Counted from the stretch's first letter, positions 1 to 5,254 are shown. The stretch is 5,430 bases of DNA from Thermodesulfobacteriota bacterium (GCA_003645605.1 QNAY01000114.1:1-5430), one strand, 5' to 3'. Numbers and translations: made by a program. Notes: generated by a model from the sequence alone, not told the origin.

Positions 1-54
1 CAATTAGTGAACCGGATGAACCCAAACTGGAAAGATCTGAGTTCTGGATGGTAA

Positions 55-120
55 AGATTTCTCCCTTTGGTCGAAATGACATGGCAGCGCGAATCATGAC
101 ACATTAGCGTGAACGGTTAC
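55..120 (-). repeat. stand-alone copy of GIY-YIG leader repeat (inverted)
   Basis: Bases 55-81 match the reverse complement of 5334-5360 at 26 of 27 positions; the only difference is one base in the hairpin loop. After a spacer, bases 107-120 (GCGTGAACGGTTAC) match the reverse complement of 5314-5327 at 13 of 14 positions. The spacer between the two conserved blocks is 25 bases here and 6 bases in the right copy, so two blocks are conserved and the linker is not. The 27-base block can fold: ATTTC pairs with GAAAT and CC with GG across a three-base loop, with a 2x2 internal mismatch. The right copy is the leader of a GIY-YIG nuclease gene, but no such gene flanks this one. Confidence 0.85.
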
Positions 121-160
121 CTTCGAAGAATGCCTTTTTAAGCTTTTTTTGCAATTTCCA

Positions 161-192
161 TTGACTTTTTTTGGCCGTCATGCAATTTATAA
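161..192 (+). promoter_or_regulatory. possible promoter upstream of the 262-735 gene
   Basis: TTGACT at 161-166 is a good -35 match. The best -10 candidates are TTTATA (186-191) or TTATAA (187-192), with a spacer of 19-20 bases, longer than the usual 17. An AAGGAG lies just downstream (192-197) but has no start codon at a suitable distance. It would drive the hypothetical gene that follows. This is weak evidence because the region is A/T-rich and such matches arise easily. Confidence 0.25.
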
Positions 193-261
193 AGGAGTTA
201 TACAGAAGACTATTTAATGACTTGTTCGGCACGACATTTCAAAAGAGGAATTTGAATAGAG

Positions 262-336
262 ATGATTTGGACATTGAAAATCGAATGCGTATTTGGCCGT
301 TATCTTGAGGAGGAATGCATCAGAACGATGAGATAG
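262..336 (+). pseudogene. 24-codon in-frame opening cut off by TAG; possible 5' part of a broken gene
   Basis: An ATG at 262 opens a frame that reads MIWTLKIECVF...LEEECIRTMR and stops at TAG 334-336. AGAGGA at 243-248 is a possible but distant ribosome-binding site. The peptide looks like the start of a real protein, with an alternating hydrophobic strand then an acidic helix, and is unlike random translation. The frame is the same as that of the gene beginning at 343, only two codons after the TAG, so 262-735 would be one 157-residue reading frame if the stop were absent. The opening loosely reminds me of plasmid pRiA4b ORF-3-type proteins, but that is only an impression. It could also be an independent small ORF or chance. 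Confidence 0.35.
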
Positions 337-342
337 AATGGA

Positions 343-735
343 TTGACAGATGAAGCCTATCCATCAATGTTTAATGAACTAACAGAATCAGAAATCAAAG
401 AAGCTGAATTGTTACTTCAAGTTGAGCGAGAAAAGTTAATCAAATACCATTTAATTTATCAAGCAGAAATTGCTTTGACTATGCTTGGAACTTTGTACGC
501 AAAAAATTATTTATTTGATAAATTTATTCCCATAGCAAAAGAAATGGGGTCAAGAGAATGGAAACGAATATTAGTTTTGTCAGAATCTGCTGAAATAAAG
601 GAAAAATACGAAATTGCTTTGAGTGTTTTTGATGTGGCAACAAAAGAATCTGGAAACCACACTGAGTTTTTGCGTAAAGAGTATACTAAATCGAAAACAA
701 GAATAACCAAAAAAACGAAGTTAAACTATAAGTGA
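343..735 (+). CDS. hypothetical helical protein, possibly 3' part of an interrupted gene
   Basis: I do not recognise this 130-residue protein. It starts at TTG 343, or at ATG 367 (residue 9), and neither has a well-placed ribosome-binding site. The GAGGAGG at 307-313 is 29 bases from the TTG and can be explained as Glu codons of the upstream in-frame ORF. From about residue 9 the sequence is almost entirely helical: an acidic helix (roughly 10-28), a hydrophobic helix with Leu, Ala and Tyr (roughly 33-58), and amphipathic helices around 75-115. The last part (YEIALSVFDVATK) has the rhythm of tetratricopeptide-like repeats. The tail is Lys/Arg/Thr-rich. The gene is visibly richer in A/T than the ClC gene, which suggests separate origin. 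It may be an intact small gene or what remains of a longer gene interrupted by TAG at 334. Confidence 0.55.
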   Translation: MTDEAYPSMFNELTESEIKEAELLLQVEREKLIKYHLIYQAEIALTMLGTLYAKNYLFDKFIPIAKEMGSREWKRILVLSESAEIKEKYEIALSVFDVATKESGNHTEFLRKEYTKSKTRITKKTKLNYK

Positions 736-889
736 ATGATATAACTTGTAGTATTTGATTTTTTACTCAAAACAGTACGTCCTGAATATCGGTTTCACTG
801 CCAAAATTCAAGATCAACAAAGTGTAAACTATTTTTGGCTTTTCCGACTAGTGGCTTCCACGTTCGGCGTTTGAAAGGCAGGTTACCGG

Positions 890-1618
890 GTGAATACTGC
901 GATGAAGGATCCTCTGTTTGCTACAACATTAGCTGCCATACTTCGAGAGCGAGGGGTGGACGTAATCTATCCTTGTGTTCGGGATTTGCTCGAAAATGGT
1001 CTTACCTTGGCTCGATTTTCTGATGGTGAGTTCAAGCCGCAACGCCAAGACATAACCCAGTACATGGCGGCATGGTCAAAGCATGTGGGGCTCGGGGAGG
1101 AGGAATGTCGAAGTTGGTTGATTGAATACTGCGTAGTCATGCTTTCTCCGATATCGAGAACATCGCCCTCTGGAATACGACATAGCACGAAATCCAACAT
1201 CAAATACGTATACAGGTCCGATGTCCAGTTTTCTTGCGAGCACGAGGATAATTTTTTCAGGGCTCAGTGCAGTAAGGATTGTCCGGGATATGCCGCTATG
1301 ATACCAAAGGCTTGCGGAAGGAACGAAACGTCGAAGGAATCTGCTTTGGCACGACCGGCCGACGTCATAGAGGCGCAATTCATCTCTGTGAAAGCAAGCT
1401 ACAGAGATCAATTCGAGATCTCCTTACGATTCATACACGACGAGACGAAGAAAAAGACCAAAAGGAAGCGGATCGTCCAGCTTCTAAATGAACAAGGACT
1501 GAAAACCAGAACGGGGCGAAAATGGACATACAGCATCTTACATTGTGAACTGATAAAGATGAAAGGAAATCGGGTTGCCGATACGCCGAACCAGAGCATG
1601 GACACGGACGCTGAATAG
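890..1618 (+). CDS. uncharacterised protein with Cys/His cluster and recombinase-like C-terminal helix-turn-helix
   Basis: This 242-residue protein most likely starts at GTG 890, where AGGCAGG (876-882) lies 7 bases upstream; ATG 902 (residue 5) is the alternative. An in-frame TGA at 872-874 rules out a longer form. Three parts are visible. Residues 1-110 have the motif-like stretches ARFSDGEFKPQ and SPISRTSPSGIRHSTKSNIK. Residues 116-131 hold C116, H118, C127 and C131, a plausible metal-binding cluster. Residues about 188-225 are basic (KKKTKRKR) and continue as IVQLLNEQGLKTRTGRKWT, closely resembling the helix-turn-helix of the 'Recombinase' region of large serine recombinases, where new ends are chosen after a turn rich in Thr and Gly. 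No catalytic serine-recombinase domain is present. A DNA-binding or regulatory role is inferred. The gene converges with the ClC gene 135 bases downstream. Confidence 0.75.
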   Translation: MNTAMKDPLFATTLAAILRERGVDVIYPCVRDLLENGLTLARFSDGEFKPQRQDITQYMAAWSKHVGLGEEECRSWLIEYCVVMLSPISRTSPSGIRHSTKSNIKYVYRSDVQFSCEHEDNFFRAQCSKDCPGYAAMIPKACGRNETSKESALARPADVIEAQFISVKASYRDQFEISLRFIHDETKKKTKRKRIVQLLNEQGLKTRTGRKWTYSILHCELIKMKGNRVADTPNQSMDTDAE

Positions 1619-1644
1619 CCGCGCGGTTTTTGCCTTAGAGACCT

Positions 1645-1672
1645 CCTCCATCATGGTAGAGCATGGCGGAGG
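1645..1672. other. hairpin between convergent genes
   Basis: CCTCCATCATG (1645-1655) pairs with CATGGCGGAGG (1662-1672) around a six-base loop, giving nine Watson-Crick pairs, one G-T wobble and one mismatch. It lies 26 bases after the stop of the 890-1618 gene, where a terminator would be expected. No T-run follows it on either strand, so a classical Rho-independent terminator is not supported. It may be an mRNA-stabilising or bidirectional structure. Confidence 0.4.
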
Positions 1673-1744
1673 CCGAATCGTAGTCTTTCACGTAGCCTCA
1701 CCAGGCAAGCCGACCCAGGACATCGACTTAAATTTTTTTCCACA

Positions 1745-1772
1745 ATTCAACATTCAGCATTCAACATTGAAT
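1745..1772. repeat. heptamer tandem repeat over the ClC stop codon
   Basis: The + strand reads ATTCAAC, ATTCAGC, ATTCAAC, ATTGAAT: four consecutive 7-base units, two identical and the others one to two changes away. On the minus strand it contains the last codons of the ClC gene (…Phe-Asn-Val-Glu-Cys) and its TGA at 1756-1754. Short tandem heptamers of this kind are often seen between bacterial genes; their function is unknown to me. Confidence 0.75.
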
Positions 1773-3829
1773 TTCATGCGTACGTCCCGGGCCAGGTCTG
1801 TCTGACAGAAGATTGTGAGCTGGTCTTCAGGGAAAATTTTGGTATTTCCATCCGGTATAAGCACATTGCCCCTACGCCCAATGGAAACCACTGTAGCACT
1901 CTGTGGCAGCTTTATCTCAGCCAGCTTTTTACCTGTGCAGGCGCAGCCGGGGCTTACTCTGACCTCGATAAATTCAACACCTGAGACTTTTCTGAGCGCC
2001 ATTCGTTCCCGAATGTGTTGGGCCTGTTGTTTTTTCAATAGCCCCACGTCATAGGCCCGCAAGATATCGCTTCGACTGATAAGCCCAAGCAATTTTTGGT
2101 CGGCATGACGCGAGACCACGGGAAGCCTCGCAAGGTCCCTGGGTCCCATCTTGCGTATGGCAGACCAGATGGGTTCATCCGGAAAGACCGTGACAGGACC
2201 AGTCGTGGCCACGTCACTCACCTTGAGATCACGTATCATGACGCCTTCCCGATCAAGCGCGCGCTCCATGTCCTGCAGGGTGACTATGCCATAGAGGTCT
2301 TCGTCGTTTTCCATGACAGGGAACCCATAAAGATGGGTCTCCTGGAAAATGGCAAAGAGCTCTGCCAAGGGCCGGTCCTTATGAACCGTGATGGGTGCCT
2401 GATTCATGACTTCTTCAACCTGGACCCCTTGCATGACATCAAGGTCTCTTCCGTGATCAAAACGGATTCCCTTCTTGGTCAGTTTTAAGGTGTAAATCGA
2501 ATCAGGATGCAACCATTGTGTAAGGCTTGACCCTACAATACTTGCGGTCATGAGGGGCAAGATCAGGTGATAGTCCCCGCTCATTTCAAAGACGATAAGT
2601 ATGGATGTGAGCGGGGCCCTTGCTGCAGCAGCAAAGACCGCAGCCATCCCTACAAGTGCATAGGCCCCGACGTCTCCGGCTATATTCGGGAAAAGCGCAC
2701 CGGCGGCATATCCATAGGCCCCGCCAAGCACGGCCCCTGTGAACAGGGATGGTGCAAAGATACCGCCCGAATTGCCGGAGCCCAGAGTGAATGAGGTTGC
2801 CAGAGGCTTAAGGAAAATCAATACCGCAAGAAGCAGGAAGGATGCTTTGCCCTGCAATACATCTTCCATAAATGGAAATCCTGAACCATAAGCGTGAGGC
2901 AAGTTTTCAATCAAAGGCAGCCCGAGCCGGAACTCCTGAGCAGAAGCATGAAAGACCCCGGACAGATAAGGATATGAAAAAGCCAGAATACCCAGAAGCA
3001 ATGCCCCGACAGCCGGTTTGAAAGCCTGGGGAAATTTCCAATGATCAAACATTTCCTCAAAGGCATCAAGCATCCTTATGAACATGATGCCAACCAGGGC
3101 GGCGAGGAAGCCCAGTACAGCATATAACAGGAGTTCCCACGGCGAGTGCATAATATAGCTGGGAACCTCGAAGGCCGGACGAGCTCCAAGAAAGATCTGG
3201 CTGATAATGCTGGAGGATACAGACGCGATCACCACATTTCCAAGCATGGCTACCTGGTGTTCGCTCATCAACAATTCCGAGGAAAAGGCTACCCCGGCAA
3301 TAGGTGCGTTGAATGTAGCCGCAATACCCGCAGCTGCCCCGCAGGCCACCAGGTTCTTGATACGTTCGTCTGAAAGGCGCAGCCACTGTCCCACAGTGGA
3401 CCCCAGGGCGGAACCAACCTGGACAATAGGGCCTTCCCTGCCGGCTGAACCGCCTGAGCCGATGCATAGGGCCGAGGCGAAAATCTTTGCTATGGCAACC
3501 CTCGGCCTTATACGACCGCCTCGCAAGATCAGGGCCTTCATGACTTCAGGTACGCCGTGCCCCTTGGCCTCCGTGGCAAAGTAGGCAATGATGGGACCAC
3601 CGATGAGCGCGCCCAATACAGGGATTACGATAAGCCACAGACGTCCCAGAAAAGGGTAAAGGACCATGGCTTCAGTGTATGAGAAGTGCTCTATAAGGGC
3701 TATAAGTCGGATAAAGAAGACAGCAGCAAGTCCGGTCCCGGCCCCAACCACAACAGCCATTACCATCAGGACCAGCCCTCCCCTGGGGACCAATCGATCT
3801 AACAGGTTTGCAATGTGGTGTCTTGGCAT
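1754..3829 (-). CDS. ClC-family chloride channel/antiporter with two CBS domains and RCK_C domain
   Basis: This 691-residue inner-membrane protein moves chloride, either as a channel or in exchange for protons. Residues about 15-450 are the ClC core. The selectivity motifs are GHGVPE (90-95), GREGP (130-134, gating Glu at 132) and GIFAP (356-360). Y446 matches the chloride-coordinating Tyr445 of E. coli ClC-ec1. Residues 471-526 and 537-596 are CBS domains, which usually bind adenine nucleotides. Residues about 611-688 resemble RCK_C/TrkA_C, a ligand-binding regulatory fold known from K+ transport. Two points differ from ClC-ec1: the central Ser of GSGIP is His91, and the proton-pathway Glu203 position is Leu186, while the neighbouring Glu202 is kept (E185). 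This suggests channel-like or weakly proton-coupled behaviour. C629 and C631 form a CxC in the RCK_C domain. ATG 3829 is the only reasonable start; an in-frame stop lies at 3865-3863. No good Shine-Dalgarno precedes it, and a hairpin occupies that region. Confidence 0.97.
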   Translation of the reverse strand: MPRHHIANLLDRLVPRGGLVLMVMAVVVGAGTGLAAVFFIRLIALIEHFSYTEAMVLYPFLGRLWLIVIPVLGALIGGPIIAYFATEAKGHGVPEVMKALILRGGRIRPRVAIAKIFASALCIGSGGSAGREGPIVQVGSALGSTVGQWLRLSDERIKNLVACGAAAGIAATFNAPIAGVAFSSELLMSEHQVAMLGNVVIASVSSSIISQIFLGARPAFEVPSYIMHSPWELLLYAVLGFLAALVGIMFIRMLDAFEEMFDHWKFPQAFKPAVGALLLGILAFSYPYLSGVFHASAQEFRLGLPLIENLPHAYGSGFPFMEDVLQGKASFLLLAVLIFLKPLATSFTLGSGNSGGIFAPSLFTGAVLGGAYGYAAGALFPNIAGDVGAYALVGMAAVFAAAARAPLTSILIVFEMSGDYHLILPLMTASIVGSSLTQWLHPDSIYTLKLTKKGIRFDHGRDLDVMQGVQVEEVMNQAPITVHKDRPLAELFAIFQETHLYGFPVMENDEDLYGIVTLQDMERALDREGVMIRDLKVSDVATTGPVTVFPDEPIWSAIRKMGPRDLARLPVVSRHADQKLLGLISRSDILRAYDVGLLKKQQAQHIRERMALRKVSGVEFIEVRVSPGCACTGKKLAEIKLPQSATVVSIGRRGNVLIPDGNTKIFPEDQLTIFCQTDLARDVRMKFNVEC

Positions 3830-3841
3830 GCAGGTTAGTTG

Positions 3842-3870
3842 GTGTCTGAACGAAAAGGCCGTTCAGACAC
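3842..3870 (-). promoter_or_regulatory. perfect inverted repeat just upstream of the ClC start
   Basis: GTGTCTGAAC (3842-3851) and GTTCAGACAC (3861-3870) are exact reverse complements around a 9-base loop. The near arm ends 12 bases from the ClC start codon, in the place where a ribosome-binding site should be, and no Shine-Dalgarno sequence is seen between hairpin and start. It could be an operator for a dimeric repressor or a leader hairpin controlling ClC translation. A terminator is less likely because neither strand has a good T-run directly after it. Confidence 0.55.
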
Positions 3871-3903
3871 AATTTTGAATTTAAAAAAGGAGGTAACCAT
3901 AAT

Positions 3904-4026
3904 ATGTTAATTGTCCATTCCGCCTCCCCATTCATGGAGACGATATCTGCCGCTCAAATGCAGGGCAATATACCCTCTCCTATCATTCACACAAGTATCA
4001 TCTATGATTCCGCTGAAAAAATCTAA
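3904..4026 (+). CDS. candidate 40-residue small protein with strong ribosome-binding site
   Basis: AAGGAGGT (3887-3894), a perfect match to the anti-Shine-Dalgarno end of 16S rRNA, lies 9 bases before ATG 3904. The frame encodes 40 residues beginning MLIVHSASPFMETISAAQ and ending YDSAEKI, with TAA at 4024-4026. The peptide has ordinary composition and no long hydrophobic span, so it is not an obvious membrane peptide or toxin. I recognise no family. It runs divergently from the ClC gene and in the same direction as the CGGC gene, 149 bases before it. It could be a real small protein, a leader peptide, or the 5' remnant of a gene whose remainder has been lost. Confidence 0.4.
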   Translation: MLIVHSASPFMETISAAQMQGNIPSPIIHTSIIYDSAEKI

Positions 4027-4100
4027 TCCAAACTTAAATGAGCATAAGACTGGAATGTTTTTAATCAGACAGGTAGAATAGAATTCAAGTCTCCGAGTTA

Positions 4101-4116
4101 TGCCGTGTCAGGGGCA
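4101..4116 (+). repeat. left arm of inverted repeat bracketing the CGGC gene
   Basis: TGCCGTGTCAGGGGCA here matches the reverse complement of 4531-4547 at all 16 bases if one extra T in the right arm is skipped; 12 bases (4105-4116) match without a gap. The arm lies 59 bases before the CGGC start codon. The pair could be ends of a small cassette or a long-range RNA pairing. No convincing target-site duplication is seen outside the arms. Confidence 0.5.
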
Positions 4117-4175
4117 TTTGTTTTTAGTATTTGGAGTTCGGTTTAGGATTTTTTCCTTGAGCAAAGGGGGAGTAA

Positions 4176-4517
4176 ATGAACATCTTACTTATAGGTTGCG
4201 GTGCGTATATGGATCAGGGTTACGCATGTCCTGGGGAATACAAGTGTATCAACGCAGTGGCGGAAAAGAACGGAGAATTCGCCCAATACGACAACCCTGT
4301 GCTGGTCGGTTTTCTCCGCTGCCAGTGTCCTGGGCGGGCTGTGATATCCAATATAGGAGCGGTCAAAAAGAACGTCAAGATTGATGCTGTGCATCTCAGC
4401 AATTGTATGGTTAAGGCAATACCCATGTGTAAAAACCATGACTTTGATCAATTTAAGGAAATGGTTGAGAAGAAATTCGGAGTAAAGTGTGTCCTGGGCA
4501 CACACGCCTACGACTAA
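4176..4517 (+). CDS. CGGC-domain protein, variant cysteine motif
   Basis: This 113-residue protein is one complete CGGC domain (the DUF-type family named for its Cys-Gly-Gly-Cys motif, function unknown, presumed metal-binding). Recognisable parts are the opening strand NILLIGC (C8), CPGEYKC (C18, C24), LVGFLRCQCPGR (45-54 region, C49 and C51), the HLSNC stretch (C77), C85, and the closing GTH (H110). In typical members the middle motif is CGGCPGR; here the aligned residues are Arg-Cys-Gln-Cys, so the first Cys has shifted by one position. It is rich in Cys, fitting a cytoplasmic metal or redox role in an anaerobe, which is inference. GGGGGAG (4165-4171) lies 4 bases before the ATG. It is a single gene, divergent from ClC and convergent with the coiled-coil gene. 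Confidence 0.88.
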   Translation: MNILLIGCGAYMDQGYACPGEYKCINAVAEKNGEFAQYDNPVLVGFLRCQCPGRAVISNIGAVKKNVKIDAVHLSNCMVKAIPMCKNHDFDQFKEMVEKKFGVKCVLGTHAYD

Positions 4518-4522
4518 ATGAA

Positions 4523-4561
4523 GAAGAGGTTGCCCCTGACACAGGCATCTTATGCCTCTTC
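4523..4561 (+). terminator. overlapping hairpins after the CGGC gene, possible terminator
   Basis: Two alternative stems share bases. A short hairpin pairs AGGCAT (4543-4548) with ATGCCT (4552-4557) around a three-base loop. A larger one pairs GAAGAGG (4523-4529) with CCTCTTC (4555-4561). The sequence after it (ACTATTTTG) has only a weak T-run. Position, starting 5 bases after the CGGC stop codon, is the main reason to suggest termination. Confidence 0.4.
4531..4547 (-). repeat. right arm of inverted repeat bracketing the CGGC gene
   Basis: This 17-base arm is the reverse complement of 4101-4116 with one inserted base. It sits 13 bases beyond the CGGC stop codon and inside the loop of the larger downstream hairpin. 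The arm itself begins with TGCC and ends with GGCA, so it is partly self-complementary as well. Confidence 0.5.
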
Positions 4562-4671
4562 ACTATTTTGTATGGGTAGCCCTTACTTCCCAAGAATCAT
4601 CCAATCCAAGTGCCCTGCGGAAAAGTGTCCTTTCATCCATAATATTTTTATTCGTTCATTCTCTCGATCCC

Positions 4672-4866
4672 CTATCTTGTTTTGATGTTCTTCTGTTCTG
4701 TTGGGTTTTGCTGCGTCTTAGCAATTTCAACAATAGTTTCCAACCGAACAATCCTCTTGTCCATTTCAACAGAATACGAATCTAATCGCTCAACACTTCT
4801 GTTTAGACGCTTCACTTCATCGGTAAGCTTGAGCATATCTATAAATAAATCTTTCCAGCTTCCCAT
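4672..4866 (-). CDS. small coiled-coil protein, second gene of RHH operon
   Basis: This 64-residue protein opens with GSWKDLF and is then a continuous amphipathic helix (about 5-50) with Leu, Ile and Val at heptad spacing, typical of a coiled coil: LTDEVKRLNRSVERL, then DKRIVRLETIVEIA. The tail is polar. Its ATG overlaps the stop of the upstream RHH gene as TAATG, and GGAG lies 8 bases before the ATG inside that gene, so translation is probably coupled. No toxin fold or catalytic residue is apparent. The likely role is oligomerisation or binding of the RHH partner. I do not recognise a named family, though RHH plus short coiled-coil pairs are a recurring arrangement. It is not an obvious TA toxin. 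Confidence 0.75.
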   Translation of the reverse strand: MGSWKDLFIDMLKLTDEVKRLNRSVERLDSYSVEMDKRIVRLETIVEIAKTQQNPTEQKNIKTR

Positions 4867-5141
4867 TAGACAGCTCCAGTAGATAATTTTTTTAAAGTTT
4901 TATCTAAATGTTTTCTGGTATTGCGAGTATCGATAATAGCCTCTTTGATCCGCGCTGAAACCAGTTCCAACAACTCGGACTCTTCTATGTCGATTGGAAC
5001 ATCGGGGTTATATGCGGCAATAGCATTGCGTACCATTTCCGCTGCCGAAGTGTTTTTTTCCTTGGCTAAAAGCTCTATCTTTTTAACCTGCGCCTGAGAA
5101 ATCAAAAATTGTTTCCTGACTAATTTTTCAGCAACTTGCAC
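4866..5141 (-). CDS. ribbon-helix-helix (CopG-like) DNA-binding protein
   Basis: This 91-residue protein has an RHH fold near its start: a short strand (RKQFLIS, about 9-15), helix A (QAQVKKIELLAKEKN) and helix B after TSAAEMVRNAIAAY (about 31-44). RHH proteins dimerise and insert the strand in the DNA major groove, commonly repressing their own operon. Residues about 55-90 form an acidic then basic helical tail that probably binds a partner. The start is GTG 5141, fixed by GGGAGGT at 5155-5149, 7 bases upstream. The next gene begins inside the stop codon, so the two proteins are made together. A promoter and a palindrome lie upstream. An antitoxin-like or partition-like function is inferred from layout only. 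Confidence 0.8.
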   Translation of the reverse strand: MQVAEKLVRKQFLISQAQVKKIELLAKEKNTSAAEMVRNAIAAYNPDVPIDIEESELLELVSARIKEAIIDTRNTRKHLDKTLKKLSTGAV

Positions 5142-5162
5142 GTGTATAACCTCCCATTATTT

Positions 5163-5189
5163 TAAAGTACCATAATAGCCATTACTTTA
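5163..5189 (-). promoter_or_regulatory. candidate operator for the RHH protein
   Basis: TAAAGTA (5163-5169) and TACTTTA (5183-5189) are exact inverted repeats with a 13-base spacer. They lie between the predicted promoter and the RHH ribosome-binding site, where autoregulatory RHH proteins commonly bind. The A/T-rich arms make a chance match possible. Confidence 0.4.
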
Positions 5190-5225
5190 GACCGAGGACA
5201 TAAGGCGTAAATGTTTTATGCTCCC

Positions 5226-5254
5226 AGTATACACATACACAACAATATACACAA
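5226..5254 (-). promoter_or_regulatory. sigma-70-type promoter for the RHH/coiled-coil operon
   Basis: Read on the minus strand, TTGTGT (5254-5249) is followed after exactly 17 bases by TATACT (5231-5226), five of six matches to the -10 consensus. The leader to the GTG start would be about 75-80 bases. Three copies of ATACACA (5229-5235, 5235-5241, 5247-5253 on the + strand) overlap the promoter and could be additional protein-binding sites. Confidence 0.5.

Larger units (their letters stand above)
1..261. other. left intergenic stretch without a supported gene
   Basis: I see no convincing coding region here. The stretch holds the left copy of the dispersed palindromic repeat (55-120), T-rich tracts around 136-150 and 164-172, and one weak promoter-like site. 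A 12-codon ORF at 217-255 (ATG to TGA) is too short and too poorly placed relative to the AAGGAG at 192-197 to be called. Bases 1-50 show no recognisable protein in any frame, and in particular no GIY-YIG opening next to the repeat, so the repeat copy here appears to stand alone. Confidence 0.6.
3830..4175. other. divergent intergenic region between ClC and CGGC genes
   Basis: This 346-base gap must contain the start signals of both divergent genes. I see a perfect 10-bp hairpin next to the ClC start, a full AAGGAGGT at 3887-3894 with a 40-codon ORF after it, and the left arm of an inverted repeat that brackets the CGGC gene (4101-4116). A GGGGGAG at 4165-4171 is the ribosome-binding site of the CGGC gene. 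I find no strong sigma-70 promoter for either gene; TTGTTT at 4118-4123 with TTTAGG at 4142-4147 is the best weak match on the + strand. Confidence 0.6.

Noticed and set aside
315..353. 12-codon ORF after GAGGAGG at 307-313
   Set aside because: The purine run is too close to the ATG (one base) and is explained as Glu codons of the 262-336 frame.
1076..1411. 111-codon minus-strand ORF opposite the 890-1618 gene
   Set aside because: Its translation has no family resemblance and is rich in Ser, Arg and Cys in the manner of antisense translation; the + strand protein has clear motifs.
1645..1672. Rho-independent terminator shared by the convergent genes
   Set aside because: The stem is good but no T-run follows on either strand, so it is listed only as a hairpin.
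2096..2488. 130-codon + strand ORF opposite the ClC CBS domains
   Set aside because: Antisense to strongly conserved domain codons, with no start signal or recognisable motif.
3066..3467. 133-codon minus-strand ORF inside the ClC gene
   Set aside because: It is another frame of the ClC coding strand, which is well supported by motifs across the whole region.
4185..4505. 106-codon minus-strand ORF opposite the CGGC gene
   Set aside because: The + strand frame has family motifs and a good ribosome-binding site; this frame has neither.
4682..4882. 66-codon + strand ORF rich in Phe, Ser and Leu
   Set aside because: It is the antisense of the coiled-coil gene, whose frame is supported by heptad pattern and TAATG coupling.
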